Assembly (NCBI GenBank): GCA_020832235.1
Contig: JAFIEZ010000018.1
Location: 248,001-312,000 of the forward strand
Direction: 5' to 3'
DNA from: Bacteroidota bacterium
GTDB lineage: Bacteria > Bacteroidota > Rhodothermia > Balneolales > HLUCCA01
Length of the DNA: 64,000 bases
Each line of letters opens with the position of its first letter. Position 1 is the first letter of the stretch. Below the pieces are notes generated by a model. It was given only the letters and a program-made list of their open reading frames with translations. It made no database searches and was not told the origin of the DNA. Shown one piece after another: positions 53,487 through 61,784 of this stretch. The translations under genes were made by a program, and so were the position numbers.

Positions 53487-55241
53487 ATGTCGTCACCAAA
53501 GAAAAACAAATATTTCACCATACATAAACCGGTTTTTTATCCATCTGTAATATTAATCGTCCTGCTGATTGCAGGAACCATGATAGCCGGGGATGCTGCC
53601 GAACAGATATTCAATAATGTACGTGTAGGTATTACCAACTCTGCCGACTGGCTCTTCGTTGCCGGTGTTAACATATTTATTGGTTTTGCACTCTATTTTG
53701 CCTTCAGCAAATTTGGAAACATCCGTCTTGGGGGTGAAGATGCAAAAACCGAGTTCAGCACCGCTGCCTGGTTTGCTATGTTATTTAGTGCCGGTATGGG
53801 TATTGGACTTATGTTTTTCGCCGTAGCGGAACCCATGTGGCACCTGCTATATCCGCCTCATGCCGAAGTGGGCAGTACCGATTCGGTTCGCGATGCCATG
53901 GGTGTGACTTTTCTGCATTGGGGATTGCACGCATGGGCTGTGTACGCCATTGTGGGTCTGGCGCTGGCTTTCTTTGCCTTCAACAGAAAGCTTCCGCTAT
54001 CTTTTCGCTCTGTTTTTTATCCATTGCTGGGTGACCGAATTAAGGGTTGGATGGGTGATGTGATAGACATCCTTGCTGTAATGGCAACCGTTTTTGGTCT
54101 GGCAACCTCACTCGGACTGGGAGCCGCTCAAGCCGGCGCTGGTATGGAATATGTTTTCGGTCTTTCCAACACGGTCACGCTTCAGGTACTCATCATCGTT
54201 GGTGTTACAGCTATTGCGGTTGTTTCGGTAGTTCTGGGTGTACAGAAAGGGGTTAAAGTACTCAGTGAGTTCAATATTCGCCTGGCGGCGCTGTTTCTTA
54301 TATTCATTCTGGTGCTGGGACCAACGATGTACATCCTCAGTACCTTTGTGCAAAGTACCGGTTATTACCTGCAGAATTTTGCAGAATATGCCACCTGGAT
54401 GCAAAACTTTGAAGACGGAAGCTTCATGAGCGACTGGACTGTGTTTTACTGGGCCTGGTGGATATCATGGTCGCCCTATGTAGGGATGTTTATTGCCAGA
54501 ATTTCTCGTGGCAGAACCGTAAAGGAATTTGTATTAGGAGTACTTCTAGCGCCGACGCTCGTAACATTTTTATGGATGAGCGGTTTCGGGGGAACAGCCC
54601 TCTTCCTGGAAACCGGAGCCTTTGCTGAAATCGCTTCAGCCGTTGAAGCCGATCAAACTACTTCACTGTTCGTCCTGCTGGATCAATTTCCGCTGGCTAC
54701 ACTAACTTCATTTTTAGCGATCATACTTGTACTAAGTTTCTTCGTCACATCATCCGACTCCGGATCTCTTGTAATTGACAGTCTTACATCCGGAGGCAAG
54801 ATTGATACACCTGTGGCTCAGCGTGTATTCTGGGCATCTACGGAAGGTGCCGTTGCAGCGGTTCTGCTTGTAGGCGGTGGACTCGGGGCTCTACAGGCTG
54901 CCTCCATCAGCACGGGCTTACCATTTGTACTCGTATTGCTGGTCATGTGCTACAGCCTGCGCCAGGGCCTTAGTGCCGAATACAAACGCCTGCAGAGTGA
55001 TGAGCGTGGTAAGAGCCGTGAAAGCTACACCGAACTCATTAAAAAAACGCTCAGTAACTTACAGGGCGGCAGCTATGAAGGCGAAGGCCTTGGCACTATC
55101 AGACCGGAAGCGCCAATAAAACTACGCAAGAAGGGAGAATCCAGACAGCGAAAAGAGTCTGCATCTTCCGATTCAACAGGCTCAGATTCAGGCACCGACC
55201 AAAGTATATCACAAGACAACCCTGAAAAGCCAAAAGAGTAA
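53487..55241 (+). CDS. BCCT-family osmolyte transporter (betaine/choline/carnitine type)
   Basis: 584 residues with 12 helices. BCCT signatures: glycine-rich 'SAGMGIGLMFFAVAEPMWHL' (about 92-111) and the tryptophan-rich 'FYWAWWISWSPYVGMFIARI' followed by 'SRGRTVKEFVLG' (about 315). The ~70-residue C-terminal cytoplasmic tail is Lys/Ser-rich, ending in a Ser/Asp/Glu stretch; such tails sense K+ or membrane state in osmoregulated members. It takes up compatible solutes with Na+ or H+, which fits a saline habitat. Operon: porin (67 bp upstream) - BCCT - Usp (84 bp downstream). Confidence 0.95.
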   Translation: MSSPKKNKYFTIHKPVFYPSVILIVLLIAGTMIAGDAAEQIFNNVRVGITNSADWLFVAGVNIFIGFALYFAFSKFGNIRLGGEDAKTEFSTAAWFAMLFSAGMGIGLMFFAVAEPMWHLLYPPHAEVGSTDSVRDAMGVTFLHWGLHAWAVYAIVGLALAFFAFNRKLPLSFRSVFYPLLGDRIKGWMGDVIDILAVMATVFGLATSLGLGAAQAGAGMEYVFGLSNTVTLQVLIIVGVTAIAVVSVVLGVQKGVKVLSEFNIRLAALFLIFILVLGPTMYILSTFVQSTGYYLQNFAEYATWMQNFEDGSFMSDWTVFYWAWWISWSPYVGMFIARISRGRTVKEFVLGVLLAPTLVTFLWMSGFGGTALFLETGAFAEIASAVEADQTTSLFVLLDQFPLATLTSFLAIILVLSFFVTSSDSGSLVIDSLTSGGKIDTPVAQRVFWASTEGAVAAVLLVGGGLGALQAASISTGLPFVLVLLVMCYSLRQGLSAEYKRLQSDERGKSRESYTELIKKTLSNLQGGSYEGEGLGTIRPEAPIKLRKKGESRQRKESASSDSTGSDSGTDQSISQDNPEKPKE

Positions 55242-55325
55242 GTAGATTCAATGATTCTTTTGAGCACCCGAAAGGAACTACAATCTGCTCGCACAACAAT
55301 TTTTAATCGATAAAAAGCAACCGAT

Positions 55326-56243
55326 ATGAATGCCCTTAATAAATGGCTTGTATGCCTCGACCTCACTAAAATGGACGAACTGCTGGTAGGTTATGTCAGC
55401 TTTCTGGCCAAGATACTGAAGCCTAAAGAAGTCCAGTTTGTACACATTATTGAAACCAACAATTTCAATGCCGACATTCTCGAACTTTTTGAAGATGTCA
55501 ATTCCATAGAGGATCTGCAGGAGCGCTTAAAAGATCATTTTGAAGACCTTATAGATGATCTTTTCGAGGTTGAGGGGGTAAAAACCAAGTTTTTCATTGA
55601 AAAAGGGACGGCAACCAATCGTATTCTGGCTCTGATGAAAACCTGGCCGTATGATTTGCTGGTACTTGGAAAGAAAAACTCTTACATCGGTGAAGGTGTT
55701 GCTGCCCGCAAATTGGTAAAATACGTACCGGCAAGTATATTAATGGTTCCGGAAACAGCTCGATACACAATGGATCATGTTACCGTACCCGTTGATTTTT
55801 CAGAACAATCGGCCCGTGCCACAAATTTGGCCTTCCAATTAGCTGATAAGCAACCAGACCGGATTACATTGCAGCACATTTATGAACCGCCAAAAGAGTT
55901 CTTCCCCTATATGCCTGGTGAAAAAGAGAAGAAACAGGCTCACGATAACGCTATTAAAGCGGCTGCCGAATTTATTCGGGACTATAAGATTAATGAGGAT
56001 GTTGATGTAGAACTTACCCTGTTCCGAGAAGAACGTATGTCGGATGAAATCTACAATCTTTGTAATCAGAAAAAGTCGGATTTGATTGTGGTAGGATACA
56101 GGGCAAGAAAAAACCTAATTGCTTCACTCAAAGATAACCTTCCCGAACGCATGAGCGGTTATGGTTTTGGAATACCTTTACTGATAGTGAAAAATCCAAA
56201 AACTACATTGAATCTTTACGAGAGCCTGATTGACGCTCAATAA
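55326..56243 (+). CDS. tandem universal stress protein (two Usp domains)
   Basis: 305 residues. The first Usp domain is about 1-150 ('NALNKWLVCLDLTKMDELLV', 'PYDLLVLGKKNSYIGEGVAA', 'VPASILMVPE'); the second is about 155-295 ('MDHVTVPVDFSEQSARATNL', 'SDLIVVGYRARKN'). The ATP-binding G-x2-G-x9-G-[ST] loop appears altered in both halves. A small soluble regulator, probably of the preceding BCCT carrier, matching the fused permease-Usp protein at 24909. Last gene of the operon, followed by a terminator. Confidence 0.92.
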   Translation: MNALNKWLVCLDLTKMDELLVGYVSFLAKILKPKEVQFVHIIETNNFNADILELFEDVNSIEDLQERLKDHFEDLIDDLFEVEGVKTKFFIEKGTATNRILALMKTWPYDLLVLGKKNSYIGEGVAARKLVKYVPASILMVPETARYTMDHVTVPVDFSEQSARATNLAFQLADKQPDRITLQHIYEPPKEFFPYMPGEKEKKQAHDNAIKAAAEFIRDYKINEDVDVELTLFREERMSDEIYNLCNQKKSDLIVVGYRARKNLIASLKDNLPERMSGYGFGIPLLIVKNPKTTLNLYESLIDAQ

Positions 56244-56267
56244 AACAGGACTCCATCATACATCTCT

Positions 56268-56306
56268 ACTGGATTTGCCATTTTTCCAAGGCGAATCCAG
56301 TTTATT
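56268..56306 (+). terminator. intrinsic terminator of the porin-BCCT-Usp operon
   Basis: ACTGGATTTGCC (56268-56279) pairs with GGCGAATCCAGT (56290-56301), 12 bp with one G-U pair and a 10-base loop. TTATTT follows, 25 bases after the Usp stop codon. Confidence 0.75.
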
Positions 56307-56460
56307 TAAGTAGACATTTTGTTATTCACGGACATTCTTTGTGAAAATAGAGTTATGTGAAGAGGCTATATAGGCATACGGCCTGGTGGTTGAGATGGAG
56401 CCCCCGCCCCTTTGTAATCGGCGTCTCAAAGGGGGTAAACCTCTGCCCTACGGGCTTTAT

Positions 56461-57099
56461 TCAGTCTTTGTTGATGAGAGCTGCGGCGGCGGCGAGCTCG
56501 TCTTCATTAACAAAATGTCCCATTCCAGGATAAATCCGTTTGTCAACCGTGGCCCCGAGTTCAGTTACCATGGTTTCAGAATCATGGATACGCTCTACCG
56601 GAATGTGAAAATCAACATCGCTGCAACCCATCAGAATTTCTGTGCCCTGGAAGTTCCCATTATAGTTTGAGCGCTCAATATGTGGACCGATAAGTCCGCC
56701 ACTCAGCACGATAAGTCCGCCATACTTCTGCGCATGTCGGGATGCATACTCCAACGACAAGCAGGCCCCCTGGGAGAACCCTAACAGGTATATTTTTGAG
56801 GTGGGTATTCCATTATCATTGAAATGGGTAACAACATCGTGCACAAGATTGAGAGCCGAGTCGAGCCAGGGTTGGTTGACATCCCATGGCTGCAGAAAAC
56901 TCGCAGGGTACCATGTAGCATTTGTAGCTTTGGGGAAAGCCATAGCAACAGAGTCGTCTTTAATTAGCTGACGAGCCAGTTCTTGCATACCATCTGATGC
57001 ATCCCCGCGTCCGTGAATACATATTATGGCTTTTGATGCTTTGGACGGTTCGGGGCCTTTAAAAACAACATTTTCGAACAAATGCAATGGCTGATTCAT
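56461..57099 (-). CDS. alpha/beta-hydrolase, phospholipase/carboxylesterase type
   Basis: 212 residues, no signal peptide, hence cytoplasmic. Blocks: 'IICIHGRGDASDGMQELARQ' (oxyanion loop), 'KIYLLGFSQGACLSLEYASR' (nucleophile Ser), 'ILMGCSDVDFHIPVERI' (Asp) and 'YPGMGHFVNEDEL' (His). This fits the Abhydrolase_2 (YpfH/EstB-like) carboxylesterases. Substrate unknown. Divergent from the MATE gene, with a 24-base perfect palindrome in the shared 209 bp region. Confidence 0.88.
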   Translation of the reverse strand: MNQPLHLFENVVFKGPEPSKASKAIICIHGRGDASDGMQELARQLIKDDSVAMAFPKATNATWYPASFLQPWDVNQPWLDSALNLVHDVVTHFNDNGIPTSKIYLLGFSQGACLSLEYASRHAQKYGGLIVLSGGLIGPHIERSNYNGNFQGTEILMGCSDVDFHIPVERIHDSETMVTELGATVDKRIYPGMGHFVNEDELAAAAALINKD

Positions 57100-57149
57100 A
57101 CTACTTACAGTTAAACTTGGTAATTACATTTCAGCATAAACATACCGTA

Positions 57150-57173
57150 TTTTATTTGTTTAAACAAATAAAA
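57150..57173. promoter_or_regulatory. 24-base perfect palindrome, candidate operator
   Basis: Centred at 57161/57162, the left arm TTTTATTTGTTT is the exact reverse complement of the right arm AAACAAATAAAA, with no spacer. It lies 51 bases upstream of the hydrolase ATG at 57099 and 136 bases upstream of the MATE start. The dyad position and AT-rich context fit a dimeric regulator site. Confidence 0.6.
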
Positions 57174-57308
57174 ACCCCCAAATGAAAGAGCTATGCTAAA
57201 CTGATTCTGTCTTCAACATAATGGATTGTGATTATACAGAAAATGATGGTTATCATTGCTGGCTGAAACTAAATTGGCGTAACGTGCAGAGATTGTAATC
57301 TAATACAT

Positions 57309-58607
57309 TTGAATAAGCAGATACTCAGACTAGCCATACCGAATATCATCAGCAACCTTTCGGTTCCGTTGCTGAGCTCGGTAGATACCGCCCTTGTGGG
57401 GCGATTAGATGGCATCTACTACCTGGGTGCACTAGCTATCGGGGGCATGATTTTCAGCGTACTGTACATGGCGTTCGGATTCCTCAGGATGGGAACCACG
57501 GGACTCACCGCCAATGCATTTGGGGCCCGAAACGACCTGGAAACCGGTGTTGTGTTAAACAGAGCTTTGATTACGGCTTTGCTTGTAAGTCTGCTGATTA
57601 TGGTACTTCAGTCGGCCATCTTCGCCGGAGCCATGCTTATTGTGAGTACGTCGGCTGATGTGGCCCATTACACCGGGGTGTATTTCTTCATTCGTATCTG
57701 GGATGCCCCCGCCGTACTTGGTCTCTACGCCATTCAGGGCTGGTTTCTGGGCATGCAAAACGCCCGCTATCCGATGTACATCACCATATTCATCAATCTG
57801 CTGAATATCGCATTGAGTGTGTATTTCATATACGGACTTGGCATGACGGTTGAGGGCGTGGCTTACGGCACCGTTATTGCCCAATATGCCGGACTCCTCC
57901 TCGCCGGCATCCTGTTTCTTCACAAATACGGCACAGGCTACATCCACATCGGCAAAAAAGCCATCATGGCCCTGGACGGACTCAAACGCTTTTTCAGTGT
58001 CAGTCGTGATATTTTCATCCGCACCATGAGTCTGCTGTTTACCTACTCCTTTTTCACCGTTCAAAGTGCGGCCCTTGGCGACGAAATTCTGGCCGTGAAC
58101 ACCATCCTCCTGCAGTTATGGCACATTATGGCGTACGGGGTTGACGGTTTTGCGTATGCCGCGGAGAGTATCACCGGAAAATACATGGGGGCTCGGCAAA
58201 CCAATCGGCTGCGACAGGCTGTTAAACTGCTTATTCTATGGGGCATGGGGCTCGGGGCTGTGTTTAGTCTTCTTTACGGACTCTTCGACGCATCCATCCT
58301 GCGGATATTCACCGATAATGAGGTATTGATCACCCTCGCCCTCGGGTATATGGCCTGGACCATCGCTGCTCCCCTGGTCAACAGTTTTTGTTTCATGCTA
58401 GATGGGGTCTTTATCGGAGCTACGGTTACGGCACCCATGCGCAACTCCATGCTCATATCAACTTTTCTGGTGTTTGTACCGGTGTACTATATAACGGTAG
58501 GATGGCTGGGAAATCACGCCCTGTGGCTGGCCATGGTCACCTACATGCTGGCCCGGGGAGGAACCTTGCTGTATTACCTCCCCCGGAAGATATTGGTCCG
58601 TACATAA
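57309..58607 (+). CDS. MATE-family efflux transporter (DinF-like)
   Basis: 432 residues, 12 helices. A TTG start at 57309 is chosen because it gives the family N-terminus '(M)NKQILRLAIPNIISNLSV' followed by 'LLSSVDTALVGRL'; the frame runs open to a TAA just upstream with no ATG. The second half repeats the fold ('LFTYSFFTVQSAALGDEILA', 'GFAYAAESITGKYMGARQT'). It exports cationic drugs or metabolites with Na+ or H+. The layout is that of the DinF-type MATE branch. Convergent with DUF4412 gene downstream (150 bp). Confidence 0.93.
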   Translation: MNKQILRLAIPNIISNLSVPLLSSVDTALVGRLDGIYYLGALAIGGMIFSVLYMAFGFLRMGTTGLTANAFGARNDLETGVVLNRALITALLVSLLIMVLQSAIFAGAMLIVSTSADVAHYTGVYFFIRIWDAPAVLGLYAIQGWFLGMQNARYPMYITIFINLLNIALSVYFIYGLGMTVEGVAYGTVIAQYAGLLLAGILFLHKYGTGYIHIGKKAIMALDGLKRFFSVSRDIFIRTMSLLFTYSFFTVQSAALGDEILAVNTILLQLWHIMAYGVDGFAYAAESITGKYMGARQTNRLRQAVKLLILWGMGLGAVFSLLYGLFDASILRIFTDNEVLITLALGYMAWTIAAPLVNSFCFMLDGVFIGATVTAPMRNSMLISTFLVFVPVYYITVGWLGNHALWLAMVTYMLARGGTLLYYLPRKILVRT

Positions 58608-58757
58608 GGTCCACTTCAAAAGACCGAACGAGATACACATATCTCAACTTAGGTTATGCTCGCCGGCGAAAAGCGGCAACATCCCAATCAAACAGAGTTG
58701 TCTCAAATTCAGAGCGTTGGCTTACCAACTACATGCGATGCGTATAAGTCAATCGTA

Positions 58758-59714
58758 CTATTCACCCAGCCGAACCAATGGAAATTCCTGCTTTGTGTAA
58801 TTTCTGCGCGCATTCCGATTGATATCCACAGACTCCATAATGAACACCGCTCCGGTTTCTTTATCGCTTACACGTGCCTCGAGAACGATACCGCCATGCG
58901 ATTGAGGAATACCCGGCATCATGAGCGTTGATGGTGACTGCATGAGTCCTCCTCGCGAAGCTGATTGACTCCCAAATTCGCTTGTTACCCAATACTCGAT
59001 GGAGACCGCTTCATCTTCCATCCGGTAACCGGTAGCCCGAATGCCGTTGATAGTTTTAGAGCCTATTTCGGTGAAGCGCTCAGCGTAATGATCTGGAATA
59101 TCTTCGGGCTCGAAATCCTCATCTTCAAACTCCTCATAATCACCAATGAAGGAGGCAAACATAGCATTCCCTCCATATACCATCGACATTTTTTCACCGT
59201 CTGATTGAATGAACATGATCATGGCATTGGTTTCTGAGTCGAACACCATGGTCACCTGGTCGTTACCCTCCTGCGGAACAAACGTACCACTATAGGTTGA
59301 TCCGGGTTCAATAAGTGAATAGAAATAGACGGGTTCGATGGGGCTTCCATCTTCATCGGTTCCGGAAATACGCATTCGGTTTACCACTGAAAAAGAGTAT
59401 GAATCGCGTGTATCTACATCAGCGCCCATGGCCATAATAGCTTTACGCCACTCGTTCATAGCTTCCTCGTATTCGGCCTCGCTGCCAAAGTCCTCCCGTT
59501 GGTGGGGAGATCCAAAAACAGAATCGAAAGCGTCATCTACCGCGCGGTACACTGCACGGTCTACCTCCTGATAAACACGTTCTTCTATGCGTTGCTCTAC
59601 CCTACGCTGGGCGGCATCGAGGGCACGGTCACGAAGACGGCCAAATTGGGCAAAAGCAGTTTCTGCGCCAAGAAGCAATAAAAACAAAACAATGAGTGCA
59701 ATACGGATGTTCAT
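58758..59714 (-). CDS. DUF4412-type secreted protein
   Basis: 318 residues. Signal peptide ('IALIVLFLLLLGAETAFAQF'). A charged helix of repeated R/E/V/Y follows ('LDAAQRRVEQRIEERVYQEV', 'DRAVYRAVDDAFDSVFG', likely coiled coil, 28-70). From about residue 110 comes the DUF4412 sandwich ('FVPQEGNDQVTMVFDSETNA', 'KTINGIRATGYRMEDEAVSI', 'SIEYWVTSEFG'). The family is of unknown function, often predicted periplasmic. Stands alone. Confidence 0.85.
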   Translation of the reverse strand: MNIRIALIVLFLLLLGAETAFAQFGRLRDRALDAAQRRVEQRIEERVYQEVDRAVYRAVDDAFDSVFGSPHQREDFGSEAEYEEAMNEWRKAIMAMGADVDTRDSYSFSVVNRMRISGTDEDGSPIEPVYFYSLIEPGSTYSGTFVPQEGNDQVTMVFDSETNAMIMFIQSDGEKMSMVYGGNAMFASFIGDYEEFEDEDFEPEDIPDHYAERFTEIGSKTINGIRATGYRMEDEAVSIEYWVTSEFGSQSASRGGLMQSPSTLMMPGIPQSHGGIVLEARVSDKETGAVFIMESVDINRNARRNYTKQEFPLVRLGE

Positions 59715-60069
59715 ATAAAACGGGTTTTAATTCTTGAGCGACCATACAGCCGCAATATTAACAATATCAAGGGTTAGCGCAAGGATGTGAAAAAAGTAAT
59801 CGCTACCGAGACTCTTTTCTTGAATATAGGTAGCGACAAAATAAGTACCTGTACGCTCCTTCATTCACCGTCATGTATTAACGGTAGCATCATTCGACAA
59901 TATTAACCCATGTGCAAATGATTTATTCTAGTAAGCGGAAAAACTTTTGAATATGCGACATCCTGTAACCTATACATGTTCCATCGAAGACACTATCCTA
60001 AAAGACATTATCTTGAAATGATACATCCACATTATCGGTTTAACAAGTTAGAATAATAAGCTTCGAACC
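59715..60069. promoter_or_regulatory. divergent intergenic region, DUF4412 gene / selO
   Basis: 355 bp without a gene. TCGCTACC (59800-59807) and GGTAGCGA (59829-59836) form a perfect 8 bp inverted repeat with a 21-base loop. No other feature was recognised; promoters for both neighbours are expected here. Confidence 0.3.
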
Positions 60070-61677
60070 ATGTTTCCATTTAAGAATACTTTCGCCCGAT
60101 TACCTGAAATTTTTCATGAGCGTATTGAGCCAACTAAGGTTTCTGCGCCGGAGTTACTCCGTGTAAATCGCACACTTGCCGATGAACTGGGTATACATTT
60201 ACCCTCAACCGATGCCGAAATCGCTGCTATATTCTCGGGCAATACACTGCCCGAAGGCGCCGAGCCGCTGGCTATGGCCTACGCCGGACATCAATTCGGC
60301 CATTTTGTACCGCAACTGGGCGATGGCAGGGCAATACTCTTGGGTGAGGTGACCGACAGCCGCGGTACGCAGCGCGATATTCAGCTCAAAGGTGCAGGGA
60401 GAACACGATTTTCCCGAGGTGGGGATGGAAGATCGGCGCTCGGACCGGTCATTCGTGAGTATATCGTGAGTGAGGCGATGCATACCATGGGCGTACCAAC
60501 CACACGGGCACTGGCTATGGTGCGCACCGGAGATCCGGTGTATCGGGAGACTCCCCTGCCCGGTGCCATCCTCACACGGGTGGGAGCCTCACATATACGC
60601 GTGGGCACCTTCGAATTTTTTGCCGCCCGGCACAATACCGACGCCATCAGAACCCTGTCGGAGTATGTTATTCAGCGCCATTATCCGCATTGTGCCGAAG
60701 ACTCGAATCCCATTCTGGTCATGCTCACCGAAATCATGCGTGCCCAGGCCCGGCTGGTTGCCAAATGGATGCAACTGGGATTTATTCACGGGGTGATGAA
60801 TACGGATAACACCACGGTCTCGGGCGAGACCATTGATTATGGTCCCTGCGCCTTTATGGACGATTACCAGCACGACAAGGTTTTCAGCTCCATCGATCAA
60901 TACAGCAGGTATGCATATAAAAATCAGCCGGTTATTGCCCGCTGGAATTTGGAAAATCTAAGTGCATGTCTGGCGCCATTGCTTGCCGAAACCACTGAGG
61001 AAGCCGTTGAGCTCATCAAGGGTGCCATTGAAGTCTACTCGGATACATTCCAACACCACTGGCGCGTGGGTTTTTTACAAAAAATCGGGCTTTTAGACCA
61101 AACCGTAAGCAATGCTGTCCAGAACAACCTCAGCAAAAAAGACCATGACGACGCGGCGTCTGAGAGTGAACATAGCGCGCAAGATGTGCAGTCGCAAAAC
61201 AAGCGTACTACCGAAACGACTCAACCGGATAGTTTAACGTACACAGAGCTAGTGCAGCGACTGCTGAGCCTGATGAATCGCCACCGGGCCGACTTTACCA
61301 ACACCTTCCGTTTTCTGGGGGATGACGATGCTAATCTGGCGCGCTTCCGCGCGCAGTTCCCCGATGCTGCTGAAACGGATCTGGATGTATGGATCTCTGA
61401 TTGGAGAGTTGCCATTTCAGAAGTGCATGACACAAGCGAGTCACCTGGTATTCCGGCATCCGTGCGGAATCAAATGAACCTGGTAAATCCGGCCTACATC
61501 CCACGGAATCATCGTATTGAAGAAGCCATTACTGCGGCGCTTCATGGCGATATGGGCCCTGCAAATACGTTATTGGAGCTTCTTGCCGACCCATATACCG
61601 AGCGCGTCGAGTTTCGTGACTTTGCCCAGCCTCCTACACCGGAACAAGTGGTGCACCAGACCTTCTGTGGCACATAG
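60070..61677 (+). CDS. selO: protein adenylyltransferase SelO
   Basis: 535 residues; SelO/YdiU family pseudokinase fold that transfers AMP to protein hydroxyls. Family blocks: 'AMAYAGHQFGHFVPQLGDGR' and 'AILLGEV' (about 75-100), 'LKGAGRTRFSRGGDGRSALG', 'GFIHGVMNTDNTTVSGETID' with 'YGPCAFMDDY' (catalytic Asp region, about 240-270) and 'NPAYIPRNHRIEEAI' near the C-terminus. An acidic and polar low-complexity insertion (about 350-390, 'KKDHDDAASESEHSAQD') is not part of the core. The C-terminus ends 'QVVHQTFCGT', a SelO-type CxS/CGT-like end with a Cys three residues from it. Cytoplasmic, stands alone. Confidence 0.95.
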   Translation: MFPFKNTFARLPEIFHERIEPTKVSAPELLRVNRTLADELGIHLPSTDAEIAAIFSGNTLPEGAEPLAMAYAGHQFGHFVPQLGDGRAILLGEVTDSRGTQRDIQLKGAGRTRFSRGGDGRSALGPVIREYIVSEAMHTMGVPTTRALAMVRTGDPVYRETPLPGAILTRVGASHIRVGTFEFFAARHNTDAIRTLSEYVIQRHYPHCAEDSNPILVMLTEIMRAQARLVAKWMQLGFIHGVMNTDNTTVSGETIDYGPCAFMDDYQHDKVFSSIDQYSRYAYKNQPVIARWNLENLSACLAPLLAETTEEAVELIKGAIEVYSDTFQHHWRVGFLQKIGLLDQTVSNAVQNNLSKKDHDDAASESEHSAQDVQSQNKRTTETTQPDSLTYTELVQRLLSLMNRHRADFTNTFRFLGDDDANLARFRAQFPDAAETDLDVWISDWRVAISEVHDTSESPGIPASVRNQMNLVNPAYIPRNHRIEEAITAALHGDMGPANTLLELLADPYTERVEFRDFAQPPTPEQVVHQTFCGT

Positions 61678-61784
61678 CCCCGGACCGATGCTTCTTGCAG
61701 TGAACCAGCACTCAGCGGCTTCGGAGGGTGCTGTGGGTACACGTTGCGATGCCTGAATTTTGCACTAGCGCGTATCATTATACG

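Noticed and set aside
56386-56670. 94-codon plus-strand frame before and across the esterase gene
   Set aside because: Mostly antisense to the esterase; the part outside it has no recognisable feature.
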